In this document: positions 15,344 through 22,268 of the stretch, in pieces
How the letters are laid out: each line of letters begins with the position of its first letter
Position numbering within the stretch: the stretch's first letter is position 1
Assembly: GCA_002748225.1 (NCBI GenBank)
Contig: PDRU01000098.1
Span: forward strand, 1 to 23,769
Direction: 5' to 3'
Origin: Spirochaetales bacterium
Lineage (GTDB): Bacteria > Spirochaetota > Spirochaetia > DSM-2461
DNA length: 23,769 bases
Notes under the pieces: model-generated
Seen by the model: only the letters and a program-made list of their open reading frames with translations
Databases searched by the model: none
What the model was told of the DNA's origin: nothing
Position numbers and translations under genes: made by a program

Positions 15344-15670
15344 TTAACTGATAGTAAGATCTTTCCGCCACGACGGCGGTGATTCGGGTGTTTCCCAGTC
15401 TGTACGCCGGATAAGATAAATAACTGTTTCGCCTTCCCGGGGCTTCAGCAGTTCTTTTTGAATATCAAGAGCACAGTCAAAATGAACCGGCGCAGTATCT
15501 TCAGGCCGGGCTAAAGCAGAAGTAATGTCTTTAATTGGTTCTCCGCAGATACCGCAGTTGGGTTTTGAATATTCAGAAATGCGGGATTTAAAAGACGGCC
15601 GGGCCCCACCCTTTCGGCGGCCCCGGCGTTCTTTGTTTGTACGATCCTTTTTTCTAGGTTGAGTACCCAT
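15344..15670 (-). CDS. Small basic protein with a CCHC-type zinc-binding pattern
   Basis: This 108-residue protein is the last gene of the long minus-strand operon. The first 30 residues are strongly basic (RKKDRTNKERRGRRKGG), suggesting nucleic-acid contact. C39, C42, H63 and C66 form C-x2-C-x20-H-x2-C (CGIC, HFDC), a likely zinc site. The C-terminal part (EGETVIYLIRRTDWETPE) has no motif I know. ATG 15670 lies inside the end of the preceding gene (17-bp overlap), which suggests coupled translation. I do not recognise the family. Its place behind ribosome-maturation genes makes an RNA-related role attractive but unproven. Confidence 0.75.
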   Translation of the reverse strand: MGTQPRKKDRTNKERRGRRKGGARPSFKSRISEYSKPNCGICGEPIKDITSALARPEDTAPVHFDCALDIQKELLKPREGETVIYLIRRTDWETPESPPSWRKDLTIS

Positions 15671-15818
15671 GTCTATCTTCTCCGCGCCGGCTTACAATTT
15701 CATCGGTCAACTTAATGGCGATTCTATCAATGGCCACGCGGATATAGCTCTGGTCGTTAATTTTACCTTTGAGCTCTTCCAGCTTTACGGGATCGGTCTG
15801 TTTGGCTATGCGCACCAT
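15654..15818 (-). CDS. 54-residue protein of unknown function
   Basis: ATG 15818 is chosen because AAGGAG stands just before it. Two further ATGs lie upstream in frame with no site. The product is MVRIAKQTDPVKLEELKGKI and onward, amphipathic and charged, ending in SRRGEDRHGYST. There is no membrane segment or known motif. It sits 16 nt after yraN and overlaps the next gene by 17 nt. Tight packing with good ribosome binding sites is the main support for its being real. Confidence 0.65.
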   Translation of the reverse strand: MVRIAKQTDPVKLEELKGKINDQSYIRVAIDRIAIKLTDEIVSRRGEDRHGYST

Positions 15819-15834
15819 TGGAGCTCCTTCTCCC

Positions 15835-16188
15835 TTAAAACGCATTTTCCCAATGATCGAGTTTTCCTGTCCTCCATGACAGAAAAACCAGATCAAAACG
15901 GACAGGACAGCCGTTAAATTCCGGATGACTGAGAAGAAACAGAGACGCTGTTTGTTTTATCTTTCTCTGCTTCCGCAGATTAACAGAGTGCTCAAGGTCC
16001 TCCGAACCAAAGGCATTCCAGGCTTTCACCTCGATAAAAACTATAGATTCTCCGTCCTTCGCTATAATATCGACCTCTCCCGGACCTGATCTGAATCTTT
16101 TTTCAATAATTCTGTAACCTTTCTGTGTTAAATAGCCGGATGCGCGCTCCTCCCCTCTTCGTCCTTTTTCGGCGGAACTGAGTTCCAT
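15835..16188 (-). CDS. yraN: YraN family (UPF0102) nuclease-fold protein
   Basis: This 117-residue protein has the Holliday-junction-resolvase-like restriction endonuclease fold. Family marks are KGRRGEERASGYLTQKGYRII, the GEVDIIAKDGESIVFIEVK core (D-x10-14-E-x-K catalytic pattern: D in VDII, E and K in IEVK), and RKIKQTASLFL followed by VRFDLV. Biochemical function is poorly defined in the family. yraN is often found near the rplS/trmD region in bacteria, as here, and follows the HD-GYP gene by 6 nt. Confidence 0.92.
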   Translation of the reverse strand: MELSSAEKGRRGEERASGYLTQKGYRIIEKRFRSGPGEVDIIAKDGESIVFIEVKAWNAFGSEDLEHSVNLRKQRKIKQTASLFLLSHPEFNGCPVRFDLVFLSWRTGKLDHWENAF

Positions 16189-16194
16189 ACCGGC

Positions 16195-17328
16195 TCAGGA
16201 TTGTTTTTTTTCTATCAAGGCCCGGATATCCAGTGCCCTGGCAATAAACAAATTCCGGTGTGTCAACAGATCAATTACCGGTCCGGTGTCGCCTTTGTAC
16301 TCCCGGCCTATACTGTTAATAAGAATAATAACTTCCGGCCGCAGCGGAGCTTCTTCAGGAGAACTGATAACCCGCCCTATGCTGCCGTCGGAAAGCAGCA
16401 CCAGACTGCCTACCGGGTACAGTCCCATTGCCTGAATAAATATTTTAACAATTTCCGGATCAAAACTCTTCTGATTATCACTGAGAATACTGCGCATGGC
16501 TTCATATCCTATCATGGAGTTTCTCCAGGGTTTTTCAGATACCAGCGCTTCAAATGTATCCACAACAGATATAATGCGGGCTTCAAAGCGTATTTCCGTA
16601 CCTTTGAGCCCCTGAGGATAACCTTCACCATCCCAGCGTTCATGACGCTGCAGCGCGGACTGGGCAATTTCCTCTGAAAGCTGCAGCTCACGCTTAATAA
16701 TGCGGTATGAATAGATGGGATGGGTTCTGAGTGTTTTCAATTCCCGCGCGTTCAGGGCCCTGTCCTGCCCCAGAATATCCTGAGGTACCCTCTGCATTCC
16801 TACCTTATGCAGCAAAGCCGCGCTGCACAGATGAAAAAGTTTATGACGGGGACGGTTAAGAGCCATGCCAACCTTTACGGAAAGCAGACAGTCGTTGACA
16901 GCACTTTTGGCATAGCCTTTCAGTTGAGAGCTGTTTGTCAGAACAAGACGAATTGAATCAACAGGTTTTTTCTCCACCGTTTCAATAATGTCCGACACGA
17001 CATTTTCAATTTCTTTCTCGGTAACCCGTTCCTGGTTGCGTATTCGGGCAAACAGGTCATCCACACGGTCAACGGTACTGTTGTAGAAGAGAAAAAGCTG
17101 TTCATCAACGGGAAGTCCCCAGGTATTCTCCGGCCCTCCGCTGAATGAGTCTGTGGTGCGGGCTGTACCCTCGGTTTCCACCTGTTCCACTTTCCAGCTT
17201 TTCAACCGTTCAAGATCCTTGGCACGGATAGGCACTCCCGCCGGAATAAAAATTGTGTCATCCTCAATGTAGACCGGATGAGTGAAGGTCTGGCCTTCTT
17301 TTAAATCTGATACATTAATGTAATTCAT
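16195..17328 (-). CDS. Degenerate HD-GYP domain protein
   Basis: ATG 17328 is chosen for its AGAGGAAACG ribosome binding site and because MNYINVSDLKEGQ matches the usual N-terminal domain of HD-GYP proteins. This gives 377 residues. The HD-GYP domain spans about 135-320. Signature DGEGYPQG (233-240), H174, H203, H229 and D257 are kept. The HD pair has become H174-K175 (HKVGM for HDxGK), the HH pair is R228-H229, and the first metal histidine appears to be Ser142. Canonical enzymes hydrolyse c-di-GMP with two or three metals, and this one probably cannot bind them properly. A c-di-GMP-sensing or scaffold role is inferred. It overlaps the preceding gene by 14 bp. Confidence 0.88.
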   Translation of the reverse strand: MNYINVSDLKEGQTFTHPVYIEDDTIFIPAGVPIRAKDLERLKSWKVEQVETEGTARTTDSFSGGPENTWGLPVDEQLFLFYNSTVDRVDDLFARIRNQERVTEKEIENVVSDIIETVEKKPVDSIRLVLTNSSQLKGYAKSAVNDCLLSVKVGMALNRPRHKLFHLCSAALLHKVGMQRVPQDILGQDRALNARELKTLRTHPIYSYRIIKRELQLSEEIAQSALQRHERWDGEGYPQGLKGTEIRFEARIISVVDTFEALVSEKPWRNSMIGYEAMRSILSDNQKSFDPEIVKIFIQAMGLYPVGSLVLLSDGSIGRVISSPEEAPLRPEVIILINSIGREYKGDTGPVIDLLTHRNLFIARALDIRALIEKKQS

Positions 17329-17578
17329 CGTTTCCTCTGGTTTCATAAACGAATCGAAGAATTTCCGCCACGGCTGTCCAGTACTCTTCAGGAATACTGT
17401 CAAAGGGGTTTAAAGCCATTAAGGAATTTGCCAGATCGGGAGATTCCACCACCGGCACCCCGTTACGCGCTGCAATACGGCACAGCGCTTCGGCTGTTTC
17501 CCCCCTTCCCCGTGCCAGAACCCGGGGAGCATATTCGCCCGGGGTATAAGCTACAGCCGCCGCCTTTTTATCCCTCAC
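17315..17578 (-). CDS. FlhB C-terminal-domain homologue (EscU/YscU-type export switch fragment, YlqH-like)
   Basis: This 87-residue stand-alone copy of the cytoplasmic domain of FlhB has no membrane part. AVAYTPGEYAPRVLARGRGE, IAARNGVPVVESPDLANSL and IPEEYWTAVAEILRFVYETR align with the region after the autocleavage site of FlhB. The NPTH cleavage sequence itself is absent. In Bacillus the equivalent gene is ylqH, found with ylqG in the rplS-rnhB region. The start is GTG 17578, and the GTGA overlap with the previous gene's stop implies coupled translation. The role is not established. Interaction with the export gate or with a FliK-like partner is inferred. Confidence 0.85.
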   Translation of the reverse strand: MRDKKAAAVAYTPGEYAPRVLARGRGETAEALCRIAARNGVPVVESPDLANSLMALNPFDSIPEEYWTAVAEILRFVYETRGNDELH

Positions 17579-18561
17579 ACAGCTTCTCCCGAATCGGAAG
17601 AGAAGCCGTCGCTCAATTCCATAGATTGAATTGTACCATTAACTTGAATATTCTTCAAAGAAATACGTTCACAAAAATTATTCCATAATTCAGAGGGAAT
17701 TTCCGTGTTTTCAGAGGCGTAAACGGTCAGATTAACCGGCTGAAGACCTTCCAGCAGGAACTCCAGTCTCCGGGCGCCGTCCTGCACCGTTAAAGCCATG
17801 GCCGGAGGGCTTCCCTGCCGGATTTTCCAGGTAAGATCTACGGTGTCTTCTCCCAGACGGCGGCGGCTGCGCCTGAATTGCCATGTGTCGCCTTTTGCAT
17901 CAGTCTGATTAATGAGATGAATAAGCGGCGCCTGTTCGTCTTTATCTTCGGAGAAATCCTGCTGACACTGGGAGGCTGAAGGCGGTTCTTTCCAGCCGGA
18001 ATGGCGGTTTTTGTTTTCTCCGCCAAAGCCGCCGCCCTCACGGCCGCCCTCCTGTCCGCCCTCCCGGCTGCCGTGAAACAGCTCGTCAACGGCCTCCAGA
18101 AAGTCGGCAGAAGGTTCTGCCCCGCGAGATACCAGGTCGGCGTACAGACGCGCCAGACGCTTTCTGGAGCCGTTTGCGCGTCCCAGAAGAGCACTCATTC
18201 TGTTCAGTACAGATTCAGCGGGAAGAGCCATGGCGGCCTTCAGGAAAGCCGCCGTTAAAGCGGCTTTGGGAGTAAGAGCTGCTGTCTGGGAAGATGGTAA
18301 GGAAGGCCTTGAAACTTCAGGCTGCAGAATGCGCAGACGCAGCAGAGGGCCGCTTCTGTCCACCTGAGCACGGATAATCTGTCCGGCACGCAGGGGAATG
18401 GAACTGCCGGCATTGAGGCTGCGCCCTCCCAAAAGTATTCTGAAACGGTTTCCGGGAAGAACTTCAGCTACCCGAACACTCACCACATCGCCCGGACGCA
18501 CCGAACGCCCTGCGGCGGAAACGGCGGTAAAACGGGTATCCACATGGATGGAATTCGGCAT
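17575..18561 (-). CDS. FliK-like protein (YlqG-like)
   Basis: This 328-residue protein has an N-terminal domain (SVRVAEVLPGNRFRILLGGR, SIPLRAGQIIRAQV) that resembles the start of flagellar hook-length-control/YlqG-type proteins. It continues through an Ala-rich helical stretch (TPKAALTAAFLKAAMALPAE) and a Gly/Arg/Glu-rich linker (GSREGGQEGGREGGGFGG, about residues 169-186). It ends in a beta-rich domain (VDLTWKIRQGSPPAMALTVQ, RLEFLLEGLQPVNLTVYASE) typical of FliK C termini. Its stop overlaps the start of the FlhB-like gene, and FliK and FlhB are known partners in export switching. This pairing supports the call, although sequence similarity is weak. It follows rplS by 21 bp. Confidence 0.72.
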   Translation of the reverse strand: MPNSIHVDTRFTAVSAAGRSVRPGDVVSVRVAEVLPGNRFRILLGGRSLNAGSSIPLRAGQIIRAQVDRSGPLLRLRILQPEVSRPSLPSSQTAALTPKAALTAAFLKAAMALPAESVLNRMSALLGRANGSRKRLARLYADLVSRGAEPSADFLEAVDELFHGSREGGQEGGREGGGFGGENKNRHSGWKEPPSASQCQQDFSEDKDEQAPLIHLINQTDAKGDTWQFRRSRRRLGEDTVDLTWKIRQGSPPAMALTVQDGARRLEFLLEGLQPVNLTVYASENTEIPSELWNNFCERISLKNIQVNGTIQSMELSDGFSSDSGEAV

Positions 18562-18582
18562 AAACCGGCCCGTATTATACTG

Positions 18583-18939
18583 CTATGACTTTTTCCGCAG
18601 ACGGGCTTTAACCTTGGTAGCCTTACGTCCAATGCGGTCTCTCATGTAGTAGAGTTTAGCGCGGCGGACTTTGCCTTCCCGTACAACTTCAAACTTCTCT
18701 ACGCGGGGCGAATGAATGGGGAAAACACGTTCCACACCCACACCGTAGGAAATTTTGCGTACAGTTACTGTCCGGGATACACCGGAGTTGTTAGCGGCAA
18801 TAACCAGGCCCTCATAGACCTGAACACGTTCATTTTTACCTTCAACAATGCGGTAATGCACCTTTACGGTGTCACCAATACGGAAATTTTCCACACCGTC
18901 CTTGAGCTGGCCGGCTTCCACTGCTTTGATAAGGTCCAT
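18583..18939 (-). CDS. rplS: 50S ribosomal protein L19
   Basis: This 118-residue protein lies at the interface of the two ribosomal subunits. Typical features are FRIGDTVKVHYRIVEGKNERVQ, YEGLVIA, and the block GVGVERVFPIHSPRVEKFEV (cited in part), ending in the basic tail GRKATKVKARLRKKS. Length is as expected. The start ATG 18939 lies 3 nt after the trmD stop. The order rpsP-khpA-rimM-trmD-rplS is conserved across bacteria. Confidence 0.97.
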   Translation of the reverse strand: MDLIKAVEAGQLKDGVENFRIGDTVKVHYRIVEGKNERVQVYEGLVIAANNSGVSRTVTVRKISYGVGVERVFPIHSPRVEKFEVVREGKVRRAKLYYMRDRIGRKATKVKARLRKKS

Positions 18940-18942
18940 AAT

Positions 18943-19671
18943 TCATCCTTCCGGCGTATTGCTCAGATTCTCAACTAAACGCCGTATATCTTCGTTTATC
19001 CCTTCGGCTTCCAGCAGATCGGGACGGTTTTTCAGAGTTTTTTCAACCCTTTTTTCAAGACGCCACTGTGCAATAGCGGCATGGTGCCCTCCCAGAAGAA
19101 TCTCCGGTACCCGGAGCCCTCTGAAAACTTCCGGCCGGGTGTAATGCGGATACTCCAGAAGCGGCTGAGTAAAACTCTCTTCTTCCAGAGACTCACGGGT
19201 AATAACACCCTCCAGAAGGCGGTAGACTGCGTCAATAACCACCAGGGCCGCAACCTCGCCGGACGAAATAACATAATCTCCAATGGAAATTTCATCGTCC
19301 ACATAAAGGTCAATAACCCGCTGGTCCACCCCTTCATAGCGTCCGCACACAAACACCAGTTCATCTTCAGCGGCCAGTTCACCGGCCAGCTGCTGCGTCA
19401 GGGGCCGCCCGGAAGGAGTAAGATAAACCACCCGTTTTTCCGCAGCTCCCGCCGCATCCAGAGCCCTGCACAAAGGCTCCGGCTTCAAAACCATGCCTGC
19501 GCCCCCCCCGTAAGGAGAGTCGTCGCAAACGCGGTGCTTATCATACGCATAATCGCGTATATTGACAAGTTCGTAAGACACCAGTTCCCGTGATACAGCC
19601 CGGGACATAATGGAATCCTCAAAAAAACCCCGCATAATGCCGGGGAACAGACTTAAAACCGTAAATTTCAT
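18943..19671 (-). CDS. trmD: tRNA (guanine-37-N1)-methyltransferase
   Basis: This 242-residue SPOUT-class enzyme methylates G37 next to the anticodon and so prevents +1 frameshifts. ATG 19671 gives the usual start MKFTVLSLFPGI and overlaps the rimM stop as ATGA. The motifs are DDSPYGGGAGMV, the trefoil-knot SAM site YLTPSGRPLTQQL, FVCGRYEGVDQRV, SIGDYVISSGE (usually SGGE) and LPEVLLSGHH-like VPEILLGGHHA near 200. D in EGVDQR is the expected catalytic base region. A stem-loop with U7 lies within codons 9-18. A G8 run codes for YGGGAG. Confidence 0.96.
   Translation of the reverse strand: MKFTVLSLFPGIMRGFFEDSIMSRAVSRELVSYELVNIRDYAYDKHRVCDDSPYGGGAGMVLKPEPLCRALDAAGAAEKRVVYLTPSGRPLTQQLAGELAAEDELVFVCGRYEGVDQRVIDLYVDDEISIGDYVISSGEVAALVVIDAVYRLLEGVITRESLEEESFTQPLLEYPHYTRPEVFRGLRVPEILLGGHHAAIAQWRLEKRVEKTLKNRPDLLEAEGINEDIRRLVENLSNTPEG
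19621..19645 (-). promoter_or_regulatory. Terminator-like hairpin in the first codons of trmD
   Basis: Read on the minus strand: CCCC, bulged G, GCA, loop TTA, TGC, GGGG, then seven T (19645 to 19621). It has the form of an intrinsic terminator but lies inside the reading frame about 25 nt after the ATG. Attenuation is inferred only. Confidence 0.35.
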
Positions 19672-20210
19672 ACGCTGTCCGCCAGCCACGGAGCCTTCAG
19701 AAGAAGGGTTTTTGCCTCCAGATCGGGCTCACCGGTAAATTCCGAGCGGAAGGGAACAAAAAAAGAAGAACCTGCTCCCTCCGGCGGCTGAATTTCCAGT
19801 AAATCATCTGAAGTTTCCACAACAGAGACAACTGTTCCAAAAACCCGTCCGTCCGCGCCCACCAGGGTAAGACCGGTTAAATCGCTTAAATACCATTCAT
19901 CCTCACCCAGAGGCGCCGCGGATTCCTTCGGTACAAGAATTTCCCGGCCCGAAAGCATCCTGGCAGCTTCCGGGCTGTTAATACCCGAAAGCAGAAACAT
20001 GCCTCCGCCCTGCTGCATCTGAAAACCTTCCACCCCGTACTGCCGGAGTGCACCGGTCTGCGTATTACGCAGCTTTACAGTCTCAAGAATGGCAAAATGC
20101 TCCCATTCCCCGGAGAAACTGGACAGTTTCATCCAGCCTTTCAATCCCCAGGAAGTGCGGATACGCCCAATGGCCACCAAACCGGGAGAGGGGTTTTCAA
20201 CCTGTTTCAC
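19668..20210 (-). CDS. rimM: Ribosome maturation factor RimM
   Basis: This 180-residue factor helps 30S head assembly by binding S19. The N-terminal domain begins LVAIGRIRTSWGLKGWMKL, matching the family's 'GxIxxxhGlkGxxk' pattern. The C-terminal PRC-barrel includes DEWYLSDLTGLTLVGADGRVFG and LEIQPPEG...FFVPF. The start is GTG 20210, with no strong ribosome binding site, 10 nt after khpA, so coupled translation is possible. The stop overlaps trmD by 4 bp. Confidence 0.94.
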   Translation of the reverse strand: MKQVENPSPGLVAIGRIRTSWGLKGWMKLSSFSGEWEHFAILETVKLRNTQTGALRQYGVEGFQMQQGGGMFLLSGINSPEAARMLSGREILVPKESAAPLGEDEWYLSDLTGLTLVGADGRVFGTVVSVVETSDDLLEIQPPEGAGSSFFVPFRSEFTGEPDLEAKTLLLKAPWLADSV

Positions 20211-20220
20211 AGGAATTTAT

Positions 20221-20454
20221 TCAGTCCAGAATTTCCAGAACGTAGCGCTTGTCAGACTTGCTCGATGCAGCACTCAGTATGGTCCGGACAGCTTTGGCAA
20301 TTCTGCCGTGCTTGCCGATAACCTTACCAATATCGTCTTCAGCAACCTTCAGTTCAAGAATAGTAGACTTTTCACCTTCTATCATTGCCACTTCCACATC
20401 GTCGGGAGTGTCCACCAGGGCACGGGCAATGTATTCAACCAGATCTTTTTCCAT
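20221..20454 (-). CDS. khpA: KH-domain RNA-binding protein KhpA
   Basis: This 77-residue protein is a single KH domain with the GxxG loop in GKVIGKHGRIAKAVRTIL (residues 43-60), preceded by ILELKVAEDD. Such proteins (YlqC) bind RNA, often as a heterodimer with KhpB/Jag, and affect cell division and envelope growth in Firmicutes. It sits in its canonical place between rpsP and rimM, 10 bp from each. Confidence 0.94.
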   Translation of the reverse strand: MEKDLVEYIARALVDTPDDVEVAMIEGEKSTILELKVAEDDIGKVIGKHGRIAKAVRTILSAASSKSDKRYVLEILD

Positions 20455-20464
20455 AATCCGGCTC

Positions 20465-20716
20465 CTACTTCAGGGTAATGTTGTTTTTATTCAACAGCCG
20501 TTTAACAGTAGGGCTGGGACGCGCGCCCTTGCTCAGCCAGTCCCGGATTTTTTCTTCTTTCAGGGTAACCTGACGCTCTTCAGCTTCTACAGGATGATAG
20601 GTTCCCACCTCATCAATGGTGCGTCCGTCGCGGGGAGCCCGGGAATCCATAACAACAATACGGTAATAAGGGCGTTTTTTTGTGCCCAGCCTTTTGAGAC
20701 GAATCTTTACGCTCAT
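20465..20716 (-). CDS. rpsP: 30S ribosomal protein S16
   Basis: This 83-residue protein is needed for early 30S assembly. The start MSVKIRLKRLGTKKRPYYRI is diagnostic, followed by VVMDSRAPRDGRTIDEVGTY and DWLSKGARPSPTVKRLL. ATG 20716 is preferred because AGGAG lies nine bases ahead. A TTG three codons earlier would abut the site. The gene follows ffh by 31 bp. Confidence 0.97.
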   Translation of the reverse strand: MSVKIRLKRLGTKKRPYYRIVVMDSRAPRDGRTIDEVGTYHPVEAEERQVTLKEEKIRDWLSKGARPSPTVKRLLNKNNITLK

Positions 20717-20747
20717 TCTGTCCAACTCCTCTTGGTATTTTCTGCTT

Positions 20748-22085
20748 CTATCGATTTGGGCCGGCCATGCCGCCCATGAGCTGCTGCTGCAGTTTTTTAT
20801 TTTTGGCCACCTTTTTCATCATATTCCGCGATTTATCGAAGTTTTTCAACAGCCGATTCACCGCCGCCACACTGGTGCCGCTCCCCTGGGCAATTCTTTT
20901 GCGCCGGGGCGGACCGATTATACGATGATTCCGCCGTTCTTCCAAGGTCATGGAAAGAATTATGGCTTCTTCCCTTTTCAAACGGGTTTCATCTATCTGC
21001 GATTCATCAATACGGCCGGCCATGCCGGGAATCATTTCCATGAGAGACTGCATACTGCCCATTTTCCGCATGCGGGCAAACTGATCCAGGTAGTCTTCCA
21101 GCGTAAAAGTGGCTTTGGCCATTTTTTCCTGCATTTTCAGGGCTTCGGCCTCGTCCACAACTTCCTGGGCTTTTTCCACCAGCGACACCACATCGCCCAT
21201 ACCCAGAATACGGGAAGCTATTCTTTCGGGATGAAAGGGTTCCAGATTTTCAATCTTTTCCCCCACACCGATAAACTTCACCGGCCGGCCGACAACACTC
21301 TTAAACGAGAGCGCGGCACCGCCGCGGGCGTCGGAGTCGAACTTGCTCAGAATAATACCGGTCAGGGTAAGTGTTTCATCAAAACTTTTGGCTATGTCAA
21401 CCGCGTTCTGACCGGTCATGGCGTCGGCTACCAGAAGAATTTCATCGGGAGATACGGCATCTTTGATACGCCCTATTTCCTTCATGAGCTCTTCATCCAC
21501 CTGCATCCGGCCGGCGGTATCCACTATCAGAACGTTATGCTGTTCTTTTTTGGCCATTTTCAGGGCATTTTTTGCTGTTTTTTCAGGCCTGGAGCCATCC
21601 TCACGGTACAGAGGAACACCCACCTGCTCTGCAAGAACTGCCAGCTGATCAGCTGCCGCCGGGCGGGTCAGGTCAGCCGCGCACAGAAGCACGCGCCGTC
21701 CCTGACCTTTCAAATGGGCCGCCAGTTTGGCCGCCGTAGTGGTTTTACCCGACCCCTGAAGCCCCGCCATCATTATAACCGAAACAGTGTCAGGCCCCTT
21801 AAGCTGCAAACCGGCGGTTTCGTCTCCCAGCAGAGCCACAATTTTGTCGTGAACAATTTTAACAAACTGCTGCCCCGGATTAACCGATTTAAGCACCGTC
21901 TCTCCGGTGGCTTCTTCAATGGTCCGGTTTACCAGACGCCGTACCACACGCAGGTTGACGTCGGCCTCAAGCAGAGCTGTTTTAATTTCTTCAACAGCGT
22001 CACGGATATTTTTTTCACTTATCCGGGCGTTGCCCGACATACGGCGGGTAATACCCGAGAATGTTTCTGTCAGTTTTTCCAGCAT
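20748..22085 (-). CDS. ffh: Signal recognition particle protein Ffh (SRP54)
   Basis: This 445-residue GTPase binds 4.5S RNA and signal sequences and docks with FtsY. The N domain covers about 1-95. The G domain has the P-loop GLQGSGKTT (108-116), DTAGRM (189-194), SKFDSDARGG (247-256) where most bacteria have TKLDGDARGG, and GVGEKIENLEPF. The methionine-rich M domain starts near 325 and keeps the RNA-binding stretch GSGTSVAAVNRLLKNF. Length is typical. ATG 22085 has AAAGGA 11-15 nt ahead. This is the first gene of the long minus-strand operon. The order ffh-rpsP-khpA-rimM-trmD-rplS is widely conserved. Confidence 0.97.
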   Translation of the reverse strand: MLEKLTETFSGITRRMSGNARISEKNIRDAVEEIKTALLEADVNLRVVRRLVNRTIEEATGETVLKSVNPGQQFVKIVHDKIVALLGDETAGLQLKGPDTVSVIMMAGLQGSGKTTTAAKLAAHLKGQGRRVLLCAADLTRPAAADQLAVLAEQVGVPLYREDGSRPEKTAKNALKMAKKEQHNVLIVDTAGRMQVDEELMKEIGRIKDAVSPDEILLVADAMTGQNAVDIAKSFDETLTLTGIILSKFDSDARGGAALSFKSVVGRPVKFIGVGEKIENLEPFHPERIASRILGMGDVVSLVEKAQEVVDEAEALKMQEKMAKATFTLEDYLDQFARMRKMGSMQSLMEMIPGMAGRIDESQIDETRLKREEAIILSMTLEERRNHRIIGPPRRKRIAQGSGTSVAAVNRLLKNFDKSRNMMKKVAKNKKLQQQLMGGMAGPNR

Positions 22086-22123
22086 GAGTGCTTTTTCCTT
22101 TCCGCCTGTGCGGACAGTCTCCC

Positions 22124-22153
22124 TTTATACCTTCCCGAAGGGGGGAAAGTCAA
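22124..22153 (-). promoter_or_regulatory. Promoter of the ffh operon
   Basis: On the minus strand, TTGACT (22153-22148), 18 bp containing the hairpin CCCTTCGGG, and TATAAA (22129-22124). The leader then contains a small hairpin, TCCGC-ACAG-GCGGA. Each promoter box matches five of six consensus bases. Confidence 0.65.
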
Positions 22154-22239
22154 CAAAACAGGGCTCTCAGGCCCCATTCACAACGCGCACCTGTCAGCTG
22201 AACCAATGAACTTGCTGTGTTGTATAAGCAGACAATTTA

Positions 22240-22245
22240 CATAAT
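22240..22245 (+). promoter_or_regulatory. Possible -10 box for the DUF2059 gene
   Basis: CATAAT (22240-22245) is a five-of-six -10. An alternative is TTGTAT (22220-22225), 16 bp, TAATAC (22242-22247). No strong -35 is seen. Confidence 0.35.
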
Positions 22246-22268
22246 ACTCCCATTATTCGGGGGATAAT

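Noticed and set aside
19502..19509. G8 tract in trmD as a phase-variation site
   Set aside because: It codes for the invariant YGGGAG motif of an important enzyme, and frameshift switching would be harmful.
20682..22244. A 520-codon plus-strand open frame antisense to ffh
   Set aside because: It is a shadow of ffh. The protein is rich in His, Phe and Gln with no domain, and ffh is unmistakable on the other strand.
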